A DNA stretch of 50,232 bases from Namhaeicola sp039714555 (lineage in GTDB: Bacteria > Bacteroidota > Bacteroidia > Flavobacteriales > Flavobacteriaceae), in contig JBDLJB010000016.1 in assembly GCA_039714555.1 (NCBI GenBank), positions 1-50,232 of the forward strand. The letters are read 5' to 3'. Shown here in pieces: positions 35,565 to 44,589 of the stretch. The notes under the pieces were generated by a model that saw nothing but the letters and a program-made list of their open reading frames with translations, searched no databases and was not told the origin of the DNA. The stretch's first letter is position 1. The number at the start of each line of letters is the position of its first letter. The position numbers were made by a program, and so were the translations under genes.

Positions 35565-37022
35565 TTAATTACGTTTAACATCAATTATATCACCTGAATG
35601 ATCATATAGTGAAATTTCTAAAGGCATTTGACCTAAAGCATGTGTTGCACAACTCAAACATGGATCATAAGCTCTAATGGCAACCTCAACTTGATTTAAC
35701 ATACCTTCGGTAATTTCAGGCTTTTCATTAAGAACATTATTTGCTACCCAATTTACAGCTTGATTCATGGGTTCATTATTGTGCGTAGTTGACACTATCA
35801 AATTACAACGTGTTATCCGGTCTTTATCATCAACTTCATAATGGTGCATTAAAGTACCTCTTGGCGCTTCAATAATTCCAATACCTTCTTTTCTTCTTTC
35901 TCCTCTTCTAATTAGGTCATTACTTACAATATCATCATCTTCTAAAAGTGATTTCATCATTTCGGCGCAATGTAATATTTCAATTAATCTTGCCCAATGA
36001 GAATACATCGTCTTATTATTGGTTTTTCCTTGAGTTGCCTTAAAATATTCCAGTCTTTCCAGCTCTGCTTGTGTTGTAGAAATTCCTTCACAAACATTTA
36101 AACGAGCTAAAGGCCCTACTCTGTTCCATCCTTTTTCTTTTCCTAAATGTTTTAAATAAGGGAATTTTAAATAGGTCCATTTTTCAACATTCTCATAAAA
36201 ATATTGTTGGTAATCATCATTTGGCACATCATCTAAAGTTTTATTTCCAAAGGCATCAATAGCTCTTAAATTTCCATCATATAATTCAAGGAAACCGGTT
36301 TTTTTATCTACCAATCCTAGATGACCTGAAGGATAATCGGCAAATTCATCAAGCCATTTTTTATTTTTATCGTGATAAATTTTTATAAAATCAATAATTT
36401 CTCTTGACCATTCAATCATCGTATCTATTGATGGGATTTCTTTACCATTCAAGAAATAATCCCGCTCTTTAACACTTACTTTTTTATGTACTCCTCCGGG
36501 TGTTGCAGAAATCCCATGAATACGTTTACCGGCTATCATTTTTATGATCTCCTGACCAAATTTTCGCATCAAAATTCCTTTCTTAGCCAATTCCGGATGT
36601 TCAATAGCAACACCAACCACATTTCTTTTTGATGGTGCAGCATCAGATCCAAATAGTAGATCAGGAGAAGCCAAATAAAAGAAATGCAATGCATGTGACT
36701 GAAATATTTGCCCGAAATGCAATAATTTTCTAATCTTTTGTGTAGGAATAGATAGATCTTCTGGATCTAAACCAACAATCTGATCAATTGCTTTGGCGGC
36801 TGCCAAATGATGACTTACCGGACAAATACCACATAATCTTTGTACCAAAACGGGTGCTTCCCAGTATGGGTGCCCTTGTATAAAACGCTCAAAACCTCTA
36901 AATTCAACAATATGAAAAAAAGAATCTTTTACTTTATTTTTTTCATCTAAATGAATAGTTACTTTACCGTGACCCTCAACTCTTGTTACGGGATCTATTA
37001 CAATTTTATTGTTCATAATCAT
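35565..37022 (-). CDS. hoxH: NAD-linked [NiFe] hydrogenase large subunit HoxH
   Basis: The 485-residue catalytic subunit of a group 3-type soluble hydrogenase. The nickel-iron ligands are Cys64 and Cys67 in RLCGICPVSHH and Cys455 and Cys458 in DPCLSCATH. RVEGHGKV is the L1 motif. After His461 a 24-residue tail remains that the maturation protease should remove. HoxH and HoxY form the H2-activating half that exchanges electrons with the HoxFU diaphorase. An alternative ATG at 37016 (two codons later) would fit homologues equally. The gene follows hoxUY by only 5 bases. Confidence 0.93.
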   Translation of the reverse strand: MIMNNKIVIDPVTRVEGHGKVTIHLDEKNKVKDSFFHIVEFRGFERFIQGHPYWEAPVLVQRLCGICPVSHHLAAAKAIDQIVGLDPEDLSIPTQKIRKLLHFGQIFQSHALHFFYLASPDLLFGSDAAPSKRNVVGVAIEHPELAKKGILMRKFGQEIIKMIAGKRIHGISATPGGVHKKVSVKERDYFLNGKEIPSIDTMIEWSREIIDFIKIYHDKNKKWLDEFADYPSGHLGLVDKKTGFLELYDGNLRAIDAFGNKTLDDVPNDDYQQYFYENVEKWTYLKFPYLKHLGKEKGWNRVGPLARLNVCEGISTTQAELERLEYFKATQGKTNNKTMYSHWARLIEILHCAEMMKSLLEDDDIVSNDLIRRGERRKEGIGIIEAPRGTLMHHYEVDDKDRITRCNLIVSTTHNNEPMNQAVNWVANNVLNEKPEITEGMLNQVEVAIRAYDPCLSCATHALGQMPLEISLYDHSGDIIDVKRN

Positions 37023-37027
37023 TAAAT

Positions 37028-38299
37028 TTAGTCGTATTTAAATTCATCATGTGTAATTGAAAATTCTTTACCAAGTAAGATGCTTTTTACTACTTTCCAT
37101 ATATGGTTTGCATTTGGTGGGCAACCCGGGATGAAATAATCAATTTTTACAATTTCAGTACATGGATAAACATTGTTTAAAAGTTTAGGAATATCTTCAT
37201 GATTTGGAATAATATTAGCACCAATTTCACTGGTCATACCATGAATATATGCTTCTTCCAAACATTCTTTAAGTGGTACAAAATTTCGCATGGCAGGAAT
37301 ACCTCCCATAATTGCACATTCACCAAAAGCAATTAAAATATCACATTTTTTTCTAAATTCTTTTAGTACTTCAATATTCTCAGAATTAGCACAACCACCC
37401 TCAATAAGACCTACATCACATCGTTTACTAAAATTTTTAATATCTGTAAGAGGTGATTTGTTGAATTCTACTATTTCTAAAACGTCTAAAATTTCTGTAT
37501 CAATATCTAAAAGTGACATATGGCAGCCAAAACATCCGGCTAGTGAAGTTGTAGCTACAATAAACTTATCATTTTCTATAAGTTCAACATTTTTACCATT
37601 GTTAGGTGCAGATTTTTTAGTTTTCCCCAATAGATCATATTTTCTTTCCCCAAAAGGTTGCTCATAGATCATACCTTTTACTAATATAGCTCCAACTGGG
37701 CATAAATTCATAGCATGTATAGCTTCAGCTTCGCTTAATTCTTGTTCTTGCTGATAATCTATATGTACTCTGGTTTTAACTCCTCTTTTTACAAAGGAGA
37801 ATACATCTTTACCATCTTTTGTTTTAATTTCTTCAACACAACGTTTACACAAAATACATCGATTAGATTCCATAATCATCCGTTTAGGATTAAAATCAAC
37901 TATTTTGTTAGTAAATACATGTGGAAACCTTGTAGAGGTTAAACCCATGTCATAGGCAAGATTTTGCATATCACAATTCCCACTTTTTTCACAAGAAGGG
38001 CAAAAGTGATTCCCTTCTGCAAAAAGCATTTCGATTATTGCTTTTCTGGTATCAATAAGTTCATCAGTATTGACTTCAACTTCCATACCTTCATATGCTT
38101 TAGCTGTACAGCTAGTTGTTGATCTACCATTAATATTTACTGTACAAATTCTACAAGTTCCTAATGGAGGGTTAACTTCATGAAAATGACAAAGTGTAGG
38201 AATATAAATTCCATGCTCTTTTGCAGTATCAACCAAGTTCTTACCTTCTTGAACCTGATAATCTTTACCGTCTATTTTTATATTGACTAAATTATCCAT
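37028..38299 (-). CDS. HoxU-HoxY fusion: diaphorase iron-sulfur subunit joined to hydrogenase small subunit
   Basis: A single open frame of 423 residues (counted from ATG 38299) that carries two normally separate proteins. Residues about 1-225 are HoxU: a [2Fe-2S] domain (C37, C49, C52, C64), the HxxxCxxC-type site H98/C100/C103/C109 and CILCKRC with later C200. Residues about 245-423 are HoxY: CFGC (C256, C259), C328 in GECA and C393 in PGCPP, the spacing of the proximal cluster in Ralstonia HoxY. The chosen ATG overlaps the hoxF stop by 8 bases (ATGGATAA). An upstream ATG at 38317 is possible. No frameshift is seen at the joint. Confidence 0.9.
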   Translation of the reverse strand: MDNLVNIKIDGKDYQVQEGKNLVDTAKEHGIYIPTLCHFHEVNPPLGTCRICTVNINGRSTTSCTAKAYEGMEVEVNTDELIDTRKAIIEMLFAEGNHFCPSCEKSGNCDMQNLAYDMGLTSTRFPHVFTNKIVDFNPKRMIMESNRCILCKRCVEEIKTKDGKDVFSFVKRGVKTRVHIDYQQEQELSEAEAIHAMNLCPVGAILVKGMIYEQPFGERKYDLLGKTKKSAPNNGKNVELIENDKFIVATTSLAGCFGCHMSLLDIDTEILDVLEIVEFNKSPLTDIKNFSKRCDVGLIEGGCANSENIEVLKEFRKKCDILIAFGECAIMGGIPAMRNFVPLKECLEEAYIHGMTSEIGANIIPNHEDIPKLLNNVYPCTEIVKIDYFIPGCPPNANHIWKVVKSILLGKEFSITHDEFKYD

Positions 38300-40043
38300 A
38301 AGTAGTTTCAATTTCATCGATTATTGTATCGTATTCTTTAATTGCATTATCTATATTAAACGCTTTGTTGATATCACCATCACCAGTAAGCCTTTTTTGA
38401 AAATCATCAGAGAATTTCTCCATAGCACAAAGCAATGAGTTTGATGAAGTTTGACCTAAACCACAACGACTTGTTCGTTTAATGATATTACCCCAATCCT
38501 TAATTGCTTTTAAATCAATTTGATCGGCATGACCAAGAATTAATTTTTTGAGTTTTTTGTTAAGTAGATAATTACCTACCCTACAAGGAACACAAATTCC
38601 ACAGGATTCAGAAACAAAGAAATCAGAATAACACTTTAAGATATCTAAAATATCTCGATCTTTATTAAATACCATAACCGAACCACAGCAGATAAGATCT
38701 TCACCTCTTATACTTCGATTGAAATCTTCTTTAGATAAACAATAACCCGACGGGCCGCTGAACTGTACCATCTTTGGATTTTCAGCTCCAATCATTTTTA
38801 GAAGATCACTTACTTTCATTCCCCATTCAATTTCATAGACTCCGGGTTTTTTACAGTCACCTGAAACGCTTAATAATTTGGTTCCCGGAGTTTTTTCAGT
38901 TCCTAAACTCAGCCATTTTTCAACACCCATTTCAAAAATTCTGGGGACAGCACAAAGTGTTTCTACATTATTTACAATTGTAGGTTTACCTAAAAATCCT
39001 TTTTCTACCGGAAAAAATTCTTTGATAGTAGGTTCACCTCTTTTCCCTTCCATAGAACTGATCAAAGCAGTTTCTTCACCACAAATATATGCCCCTGCAC
39101 CCATGTGAATATAGATATCAAAATCAAAATTCTTTATTCCAAGAATATCTTTTCCCAAAAGTCCTTTTGCTTTGAATTCTTCAATTTTATTTTCAAGTTT
39201 TTCTTTTAAATAAAAATATTCAGCGCGCAAATAGATCGCACCTTTTGTTGCACCAACTGCATAGGCAGCCATAGTCATACCTTCTATTAATAAACCTGGT
39301 AATTTATTCATTAATACCCTATCTTTAAAGGTACCGGGTTCACCTTCATCTGCATTACAAATGATATATTTTTGATCTGATTTATTATTTTTACAATACT
39401 GCCATTTCAAACCTGTTGGAAAAAAAGCACCTCCTCTTCCTGCAAGATTTGATTTTTTAACTAGATCTATAACCTGATCCGGACTAATTTTTTTTAATTT
39501 TTTTAATGCAATGCCCGGTGAATATTTTTTAAAAAATATTGTTCTATCTACATCTGGAATATATTGAATATTGTTTTTAGGAAGTTTACTAAACGAATCT
39601 AATGACTCACCCTTTTTAAGTTTTGAAATTATAATTTTTACCTTTTTTGGAGTAAGGTCTGTAAAGGCATTAAAATTAATTAGCGCAGAAGATTCCTGAT
39701 CGCTTAACCCAATACAAGGAGCAACGAATAATCCAAACATTTTATTATCGGTAACATTACCAAATTTAACCCCCACTTCATTTTCAAATGCTTTTTTAAC
39801 CAGCTTGTAATTTTTGTGTGATGACACAACTGATTTGTTTAGATAAATAGTGTATTTACCGGAATGTGTTCTATGAAAAAAATGATAAAAAGAAATAACA
39901 CCTTCCAGTTCCATTCTTGAGATGTCAAATTCTTCTGCAATTTTTGTCATATCATCACGACTGATGAACCTTCTTTTTTTTTGAATATCCCACAAGACAT
40001 TCATCAGAAAGGTTTTTTGCAATGGTTTTTTTATAACTGCCAT
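38292..40043 (-). CDS. hoxF: HoxF diaphorase subunit with N-terminal HoxE-like domain
   Basis: The flavin subunit of the soluble hydrogenase, 583 residues from ATG 40043; an earlier ATG at 40088 would add a leader that does not resemble the family. The N-terminal ~145 residues are HoxE/NuoE-like, but of the usual [2Fe-2S] cysteines only Cys110 remains. The main part has the FMN loop LAGRGGAFFPTGLKW, NADEGEPGTFKDR, the NAD motif GAGAYICGEE and a [4Fe-4S] site SCGICVPC...C (481, 484, 487, 527). It passes electrons between NAD(H) and HoxU. The same one-piece layout occurs in the Ralstonia enzyme. First gene of the hox operon. Confidence 0.92.
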   Translation of the reverse strand: MAVIKKPLQKTFLMNVLWDIQKKRRFISRDDMTKIAEEFDISRMELEGVISFYHFFHRTHSGKYTIYLNKSVVSSHKNYKLVKKAFENEVGVKFGNVTDNKMFGLFVAPCIGLSDQESSALINFNAFTDLTPKKVKIIISKLKKGESLDSFSKLPKNNIQYIPDVDRTIFFKKYSPGIALKKLKKISPDQVIDLVKKSNLAGRGGAFFPTGLKWQYCKNNKSDQKYIICNADEGEPGTFKDRVLMNKLPGLLIEGMTMAAYAVGATKGAIYLRAEYFYLKEKLENKIEEFKAKGLLGKDILGIKNFDFDIYIHMGAGAYICGEETALISSMEGKRGEPTIKEFFPVEKGFLGKPTIVNNVETLCAVPRIFEMGVEKWLSLGTEKTPGTKLLSVSGDCKKPGVYEIEWGMKVSDLLKMIGAENPKMVQFSGPSGYCLSKEDFNRSIRGEDLICCGSVMVFNKDRDILDILKCYSDFFVSESCGICVPCRVGNYLLNKKLKKLILGHADQIDLKAIKDWGNIIKRTSRCGLGQTSSNSLLCAMEKFSDDFQKRLTGDGDINKAFNIDNAIKEYDTIIDEIETTYG

Positions 40044-40070
40044 AATAAAAATATATGATATAATTTGTAA

Positions 40071-40113
40071 CAAATGTAACTCTATCAAATATTTTAGTAA
40101 ATGACAATTATCA
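40071..40113 (-). promoter_or_regulatory. hox operon promoter with CRP/FNR-like site
   Basis: On the minus strand 40071-40078 reads TACATTTG, an exact -7 match, 28 bases before the hoxF ATG. Upstream, 40102-40113 reads TGATAATTGTCA (TGA-N6-TCA) whose centre is 33 bases from the centre of the -7 element, near position -41, where class II CRP/FNR activators bind. Confidence 0.45.
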
Positions 40114-40218
40114 GTAAATGATAATTTAATTTAAATTTACAAAAGTGTGGAGTATTTTAACTTGTGAATACTTTTATTTTAAAAATATTTATAAGAATAC
40201 AATATATATTAAGTATTA

Positions 40219-40560
40219 TTATGAAACTTCTAAAGATTTTACTCTCAATTCTTTACCTTGGACAATAATTTTCAAATTACTATTGCATTTCGGACAAGAA
40301 TCATAGTAATGACTAATTTCATATTCATGCTTACAATCTGAGCAAACAGCAATTCCTTTGATATTAAAGACTATTTTTTTTGCACTTTCTAAAAGTGTTC
40401 CATTCACTGCCATTGGCCATGCAAAATCTAATGCGTCAATTTGAACACCTGACAATTCTCCAATTTCAAGTTCAATAAGTTCAATTTTTTTAGCATTGGC
40501 TTTTTTAGCTTCTTTTTCAGCGATTTTTACAATTCCCATGGCAATGGATAATTCATGCAT
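40219..40560 (-). CDS. hypA: Hydrogenase nickel metallochaperone HypA
   Basis: A 113-residue nickel chaperone that delivers Ni2+ with HypB to the large subunit precursor. The start is ATG 40560 because HypA must begin MHE, its N-terminal His2 and Glu3 being the nickel site. The zinc-binding motif C-x2-C ... C-x2-C is visible as CSDCKHEY and CPKC. It sits between the two hydrogenase operons, on the same strand as hox and divergent from the group 1 operon, so it could serve both. hypB is not in the window. Confidence 0.93.
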   Translation of the reverse strand: MHELSIAMGIVKIAEKEAKKANAKKIELIELEIGELSGVQIDALDFAWPMAVNGTLLESAKKIVFNIKGIAVCSDCKHEYEISHYYDSCPKCNSNLKIIVQGKELRVKSLEVS

Positions 40561-40800
40561 TGTATTAATTATTAAAAAGGGAAATCTTAACTTTTCTATT
40601 TTAGAAATGAGATAAATGTTAAGCAAAAGTAGAAAAATATTTAAGATCAATATTCTATTTTACTATCTTTTTAAATAAAATCTATAATCCATATTTTTTT
40701 AGTTTTAATCTTTAAACTAGATAAATCTAACTTATTATCTGATAGTTATAATAATTATATTTTTGAAAAAATCTTATTTATAATAATTCTAAAAAGGTAA
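40561..40800. other. Divergent intergenic region between hypA and the group 1 hydrogenase operon
   Basis: AT-rich sequence without credible genes. It must contain the promoter of hypA, but I see no exact -7 match there. The right-hand end leads into the palindrome and candidate promoter of the plus-strand operon. Confidence 0.5.
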
Positions 40801-40847
40801 AACATGACTTTTATCATGTTGCTTCTATTAAAATCCTTCTAACTTAG
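40801..40847 (+). promoter_or_regulatory. Group 1 hydrogenase promoter with CRP/FNR-like palindrome
   Basis: 40801-40820 is a perfect 7-bp inverted repeat with 6-base spacer (AACATGA-N6-TCATGTT), containing TGA-N6-TCA. TAACTTAG at 40840-40847 matches TAnnTTTG with one change, and the centres lie exactly 33 bases apart, as at the hox promoter. The implied leader is roughly 40 bases before ATG 40892. Confidence 0.5.
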
Positions 40848-40891
40848 AACATTGGATTTGAGTAACATAAATAAATATAAAATATGGCATC

Positions 40892-42013
40892 ATGAAAAAA
40901 ACAGTAAAAAAAGAGGATACATATTATGAGGATATCATAAAAAAAGGATATTCTCGAAGGGATTTTATGAAATTTGCTACAGTAATGACTGCATTCATGG
41001 GATATGAATCTTCTGTGGTCTCACAAGTTGTAAAAGCATTAGAAACCAAAAAAAGAATTCCTGTAATTTGGGAGCATTTTCAAGAATGTACTGGTTGTAC
41101 AGAATCTTTTATCCGTTCAGATCACCCCTTGGTTGCCGATTTAATTTTAGATACTATTTCATTAGATTATACTGACACTCTAATGGCTGCCTCCGGTCAT
41201 AATGCCGAAGAAGCTAAACAAGAATCAATGAAAGAAAATTATGGAAAATACATTCTTATAGTTGAAGGGGCAATTCCTACAAAAAATGAAGGTTTTTGTA
41301 CTATAGCAGGAAGATCTGCAATTGAGGTCCTTAAAGAATCAGCGGCAGGTGCAGCTGCCATACTTGCTTTTGGTAGTTGTTCTTCCTGGGGAGGTGTTCA
41401 GGCTGCACATCCAAATCCAACAGGTTCTGTTCCGGTAGATGCCATTATAAAAAATAAACCTATAATTAGAGTTCCTGGTTGTCCACCTATATCAGAAGTG
41501 ATGACTGGAGTTGTAGTTCATTATGCAACTTTTGGTACGCTTCCTGAATTAGATTCTATGGGTAGACCAAAACAATTTTACGGTAAAAGAGTTCATGATA
41601 GCTGTTATAGAAGACCAAATTTTGATGCAGGTTTATTTGCCGAAAGTTATGATAGTGAAGAAGCAAAAAAAGGGTATTGCTTATATAAATTAGGCTGTAG
41701 AGGACCTGTTAGTTATAATGCCTGTGGATCAATGGAATGGAATAATGGTGTTAGTTTCCCTATCAAATCAGGATATCCTTGTATAGGTTGTAGTGAAAAT
41801 AATTTCTGGGATAATGGGCCTTTCACTGAAAGATTAACCAATGTGCCCGGTATGGGTATAGAAGCTACTGCTGATAAGATTGGTAAAATTGTTTTAGGAA
41901 CTGCGGTTGCAGGAGCTGCCGTTCATGCAGTTGCTACCAATTTTGCAAAAAGAAAAGAAATAAGATCAGCTGAAAAAAGAGGTGAAGAAAACGAACATAA
42001 TATCAAAGAATAA
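40892..42013 (+). CDS. hyaA: Group 1 [NiFe] uptake hydrogenase small subunit
   Basis: A 373-residue exported iron-sulfur subunit. The Tat signal has the twin arginines R22-R23 in SRRDFMKF. The proximal cluster site starts C66-T-G-C69, continues with Cys163 in GSCSSWGGVQAA and ends in PGCPP. The distal and medial clusters are HDSCYRRP, GCRGPVSYNAC and YPCIGCSENNFWD. A hydrophobic C-terminal helix (VLGTAVAGAAVHAVA) anchors it in the membrane. The extra cysteines of O2-tolerant enzymes are replaced by glycine (Gly68 and Gly168), which predicts a standard, oxygen-sensitive proximal cluster. First gene of its operon. Confidence 0.94.
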   Translation: MKKTVKKEDTYYEDIIKKGYSRRDFMKFATVMTAFMGYESSVVSQVVKALETKKRIPVIWEHFQECTGCTESFIRSDHPLVADLILDTISLDYTDTLMAASGHNAEEAKQESMKENYGKYILIVEGAIPTKNEGFCTIAGRSAIEVLKESAAGAAAILAFGSCSSWGGVQAAHPNPTGSVPVDAIIKNKPIIRVPGCPPISEVMTGVVVHYATFGTLPELDSMGRPKQFYGKRVHDSCYRRPNFDAGLFAESYDSEEAKKGYCLYKLGCRGPVSYNACGSMEWNNGVSFPIKSGYPCIGCSENNFWDNGPFTERLTNVPGMGIEATADKIGKIVLGTAVAGAAVHAVATNFAKRKEIRSAEKRGEENEHNIKE

Positions 42014-42025
42014 AAATATAGAATT

Positions 42026-43762
42026 ATGGCAAACAGAATTGTAATAGATCCGATAACTAGAATAGAAGGACATTTACGTGTTGAAGCAGAAATAAAAGAA
42101 GGCAAAGTAGTAAATGCATATTGTTCCTCAACGATGGTAAGAGGAATGGAAAAAATTGTTGAAGGAAGAGACCCAAGAGATGTATGGGCTTTTGTACAAA
42201 GAACTTGTGGAGTTTGTACAACAGTTCATGCCATTGCTTCAATACGTTCAGTTGAAGATGCTTTGGGTATTGTAATACCTCCAAATGCAGAATTAGCTAG
42301 AAACATTATTACTGTATCACAAGCTATGCAAGATCATGTTATACATTTTTATCATTTGCATGCACTTGACTGGGTTGATATAACACAAGTTTTAAGCGCT
42401 GATCCTAATGCCACATCTCAATTGGCACAAAGTATCTCAAAATGGCATAATAGCTCTCCAGGATATTTTTCAGATGTAAAGACAAGAATTAAAAAATTTG
42501 TTGATAGTGGCCAGTTAGGAATTTTTGCAAAAGGATATTGGGGTCATTCGGCTATGAAATTACCTGCTGAAGTAAACTTATTAGCAGTTGCTCATTATTT
42601 AGAAGCATTAGAATGGCAAAAAGAAATTATTAAAATACATACCATACTGGGTGGTAAAAATCCACACCCTCATTTCTTGGTAGGTGGAATGGCCAGTGCT
42701 CTTAATCTTGGTGATGCAGGAGGATTAAATATTGAAAGACTTGCATATGTGAGTAAATTATTAAAAGGTGCTCATAAATTTATCAATGAGGTTTATATTC
42801 CTGATCTTTTAGCCATTGCTTCTTTCTACAAAGACTGGGGCGCAATAGGTGGAAATAAATTCAATAATTACTTATCTTATGGTGATCTGCCAACAGGTAA
42901 TTACGGAGATATTGATACTTATAAATGGCCTCAAGGGGTAATATTAAATGGTGATCTAAGCAAAGTGCATCCTGTAGATCTTGAAAAAACCAATGAAATT
43001 CAAGAATTTATAAATAAATCATGGTATGATTATCCTGAAGGAAAAGAATCTGGTTTACATCCTTGGGACGGAGAAACAAATATTAACTATACCGGTCCTA
43101 AACCTCCTTTCGAATATCTTGATGTAGATAAAGAATATAGCTTTGTTAAAACACCAAGATGGCAAGGAAAACCTATGGAAGTAGGTCCATTATCAAGAAT
43201 GTTGGTAGGTTATGTTAAAGGAGTGCCAGAATACAAAGAAGTTGTTGATTACGCACTTACAACACTCGATGTTCCTGTTAGTGCGTTGCTGTCTACTTTA
43301 GGTAGAACTGCTGCAAGAGGTCTAGAATCTAAACTATTAGCCGACTGGGGATTAGAATTCTTTGATCAATTGATCAATAATATTAAGAACGGTGATACAA
43401 GAATGGCTAATTCTGAAAAATGGGATCCATCAACCTGGCCTGCAGAATCAAAAGGAGTTGGTTATATGGAAGCACCCAGAGGTGGTTTAGCACACTGGAT
43501 AAAAATTAAAGAAGGAAAAACAGAAAACTACCAAATGGTAGTGCCAACAACATGGAATGCAGGGCCTCGCGACCCTAAAGGACAAATGTCAGCTTATGAA
43601 TCAGCATTGATTGATACGCCAGTTGCCGACCCAAATAATCCTGTTGAAATTCTAAGAACCATTCATTCATTTGATCCATGTTTGGCATGTGCTGTTCATT
43701 TATATGATGAACAAGGGAAAAATATTAGTCAAGTTCAAATTGGAGGCGCTTGTAGTATTTGA
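42026..43762 (+). CDS. hyaB: Group 1 [NiFe] uptake hydrogenase large subunit
   Basis: A 578-residue catalytic subunit, carried to the periplasm together with the Tat-tagged small subunit. The nickel-iron site uses Cys61 and Cys64 in RTCGVCTTVH and Cys552 and Cys555 in DPCLACAVH. RIEGHLRVE is the L1 motif. After His558 a 20-residue tail is left for the maturation protease encoded two genes later. It oxidises H2 and delivers electrons through the small subunit to the cytochrome b. It begins 12 bases after the small subunit gene. Confidence 0.95.
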   Translation: MANRIVIDPITRIEGHLRVEAEIKEGKVVNAYCSSTMVRGMEKIVEGRDPRDVWAFVQRTCGVCTTVHAIASIRSVEDALGIVIPPNAELARNIITVSQAMQDHVIHFYHLHALDWVDITQVLSADPNATSQLAQSISKWHNSSPGYFSDVKTRIKKFVDSGQLGIFAKGYWGHSAMKLPAEVNLLAVAHYLEALEWQKEIIKIHTILGGKNPHPHFLVGGMASALNLGDAGGLNIERLAYVSKLLKGAHKFINEVYIPDLLAIASFYKDWGAIGGNKFNNYLSYGDLPTGNYGDIDTYKWPQGVILNGDLSKVHPVDLEKTNEIQEFINKSWYDYPEGKESGLHPWDGETNINYTGPKPPFEYLDVDKEYSFVKTPRWQGKPMEVGPLSRMLVGYVKGVPEYKEVVDYALTTLDVPVSALLSTLGRTAARGLESKLLADWGLEFFDQLINNIKNGDTRMANSEKWDPSTWPAESKGVGYMEAPRGGLAHWIKIKEGKTENYQMVVPTTWNAGPRDPKGQMSAYESALIDTPVADPNNPVEILRTIHSFDPCLACAVHLYDEQGKNISQVQIGGACSI

Positions 43763-43789
43763 TTTTTTAACAATTAAAATTAATTGAAA

Positions 43790-44545
43790 ATGACAACAAC
43801 AACTTGTAATTATAAAAGGGTTTATGTATGGGAGCTCCCGGTAAGGATATTTCACTGGATTACAGCTTTTTCTATAGTTATTCTTGTGATCACAGGATTT
43901 ATTATAGCCGATCCTCCTGCAATTAATGCAAACGTTGAAGCAACTAACTCTTATTGGTTTGGTTATGTTAGAGCAGTACACTTAATAACTGCCGTTATTT
44001 TGGTAGCAGCTTCTTTATTTAGACTATATTGGTCATTTGTTGGTAATCAATTTGCTGAATGGAAGAATTTCGTTCCTTATACAAAAAAAGGAATCCGAAA
44101 TATTTTTCATGTACTAAAAGTTGACATATTATTATTGGCTGATAGAGATCATGATCTTAGAAATATTAGTATCGGTCATAATTATCTTGCCGCTTTCTCT
44201 TATTTTATAATGGGCTTGGTATTTATTTTACAAGTATCTACAGGTTTCGCATTGATGGCAGATACTTCTTCATGGTGGTTACCTAAAATGTTTAGTTGGG
44301 TAGCTCCTCTTTTCGGAGGAGATATTCTAGTTAGATATATTCATCATTTTTCAACCTGGATATTTATGGCTTTTGCAGTTATACATGTTTATCTCGTAAT
44401 ATTCCATGACTATGTAGAAGCAAGAGGAGAAGCCTCTGCAATGTTAAGTGGTTTTAAATTTGTAAGACTTGAGAGGTTTAGAGTAGTAAAAGAAAAATTT
44501 GAAGATGTTAAAGGTAAGACCGTAGCAGTTGAAAGTGATGAATAA
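43790..44545 (+). CDS. hyaC: Hydrogenase b-type cytochrome subunit
   Basis: A 251-residue membrane subunit with four to five helices that passes electrons from the small subunit to the quinone pool. The haem-ligating histidines lie in ELPVRIFHWITAFS (first helix), VRAVHLITAVIL, and VRYIHHFSTWIFMAFAVIHVYL near the C-terminus. The ATG at 43790 is preferred over an in-frame TTG two codons earlier. Genes order is small-large-cytochrome-protease, as in Hya and HydABC systems. Confidence 0.92.
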   Translation: MTTTTCNYKRVYVWELPVRIFHWITAFSIVILVITGFIIADPPAINANVEATNSYWFGYVRAVHLITAVILVAASLFRLYWSFVGNQFAEWKNFVPYTKKGIRNIFHVLKVDILLLADRDHDLRNISIGHNYLAAFSYFIMGLVFILQVSTGFALMADTSSWWLPKMFSWVAPLFGGDILVRYIHHFSTWIFMAFAVIHVYLVIFHDYVEARGEASAMLSGFKFVRLERFRVVKEKFEDVKGKTVAVESDE

Positions 44546-44589
44546 CCTTAAATGACATTCTTTATCATATATTTAAATTAAATTATCAT

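Noticed and set aside
37028..40043. NADH dehydrogenase (complex I) subunits NuoE/F/G.
   Set aside because: The domains are homologous, but the small-subunit domain, the following HoxH and the absence of other nuo genes identify a soluble NAD-linked hydrogenase.
31965..40080. Identical 14-base sequence TAACAAATGTAACT at about 31965 (DoxX promoter) and 40069 (hox promoter), first read as a shared operator.
   Set aside because: Both copies contain the -7 promoter element TACATTTG on the minus strand at the expected place, which explains most of the identity. A common regulator is not required.
40561..40800. A small protein-coding gene in the divergent hypA-hya intergenic region.
   Set aside because: Frames in this stretch are short and AT-driven, and the apparent N-terminal extension of hypA (90 bases upstream of MHEL) does not resemble the family.
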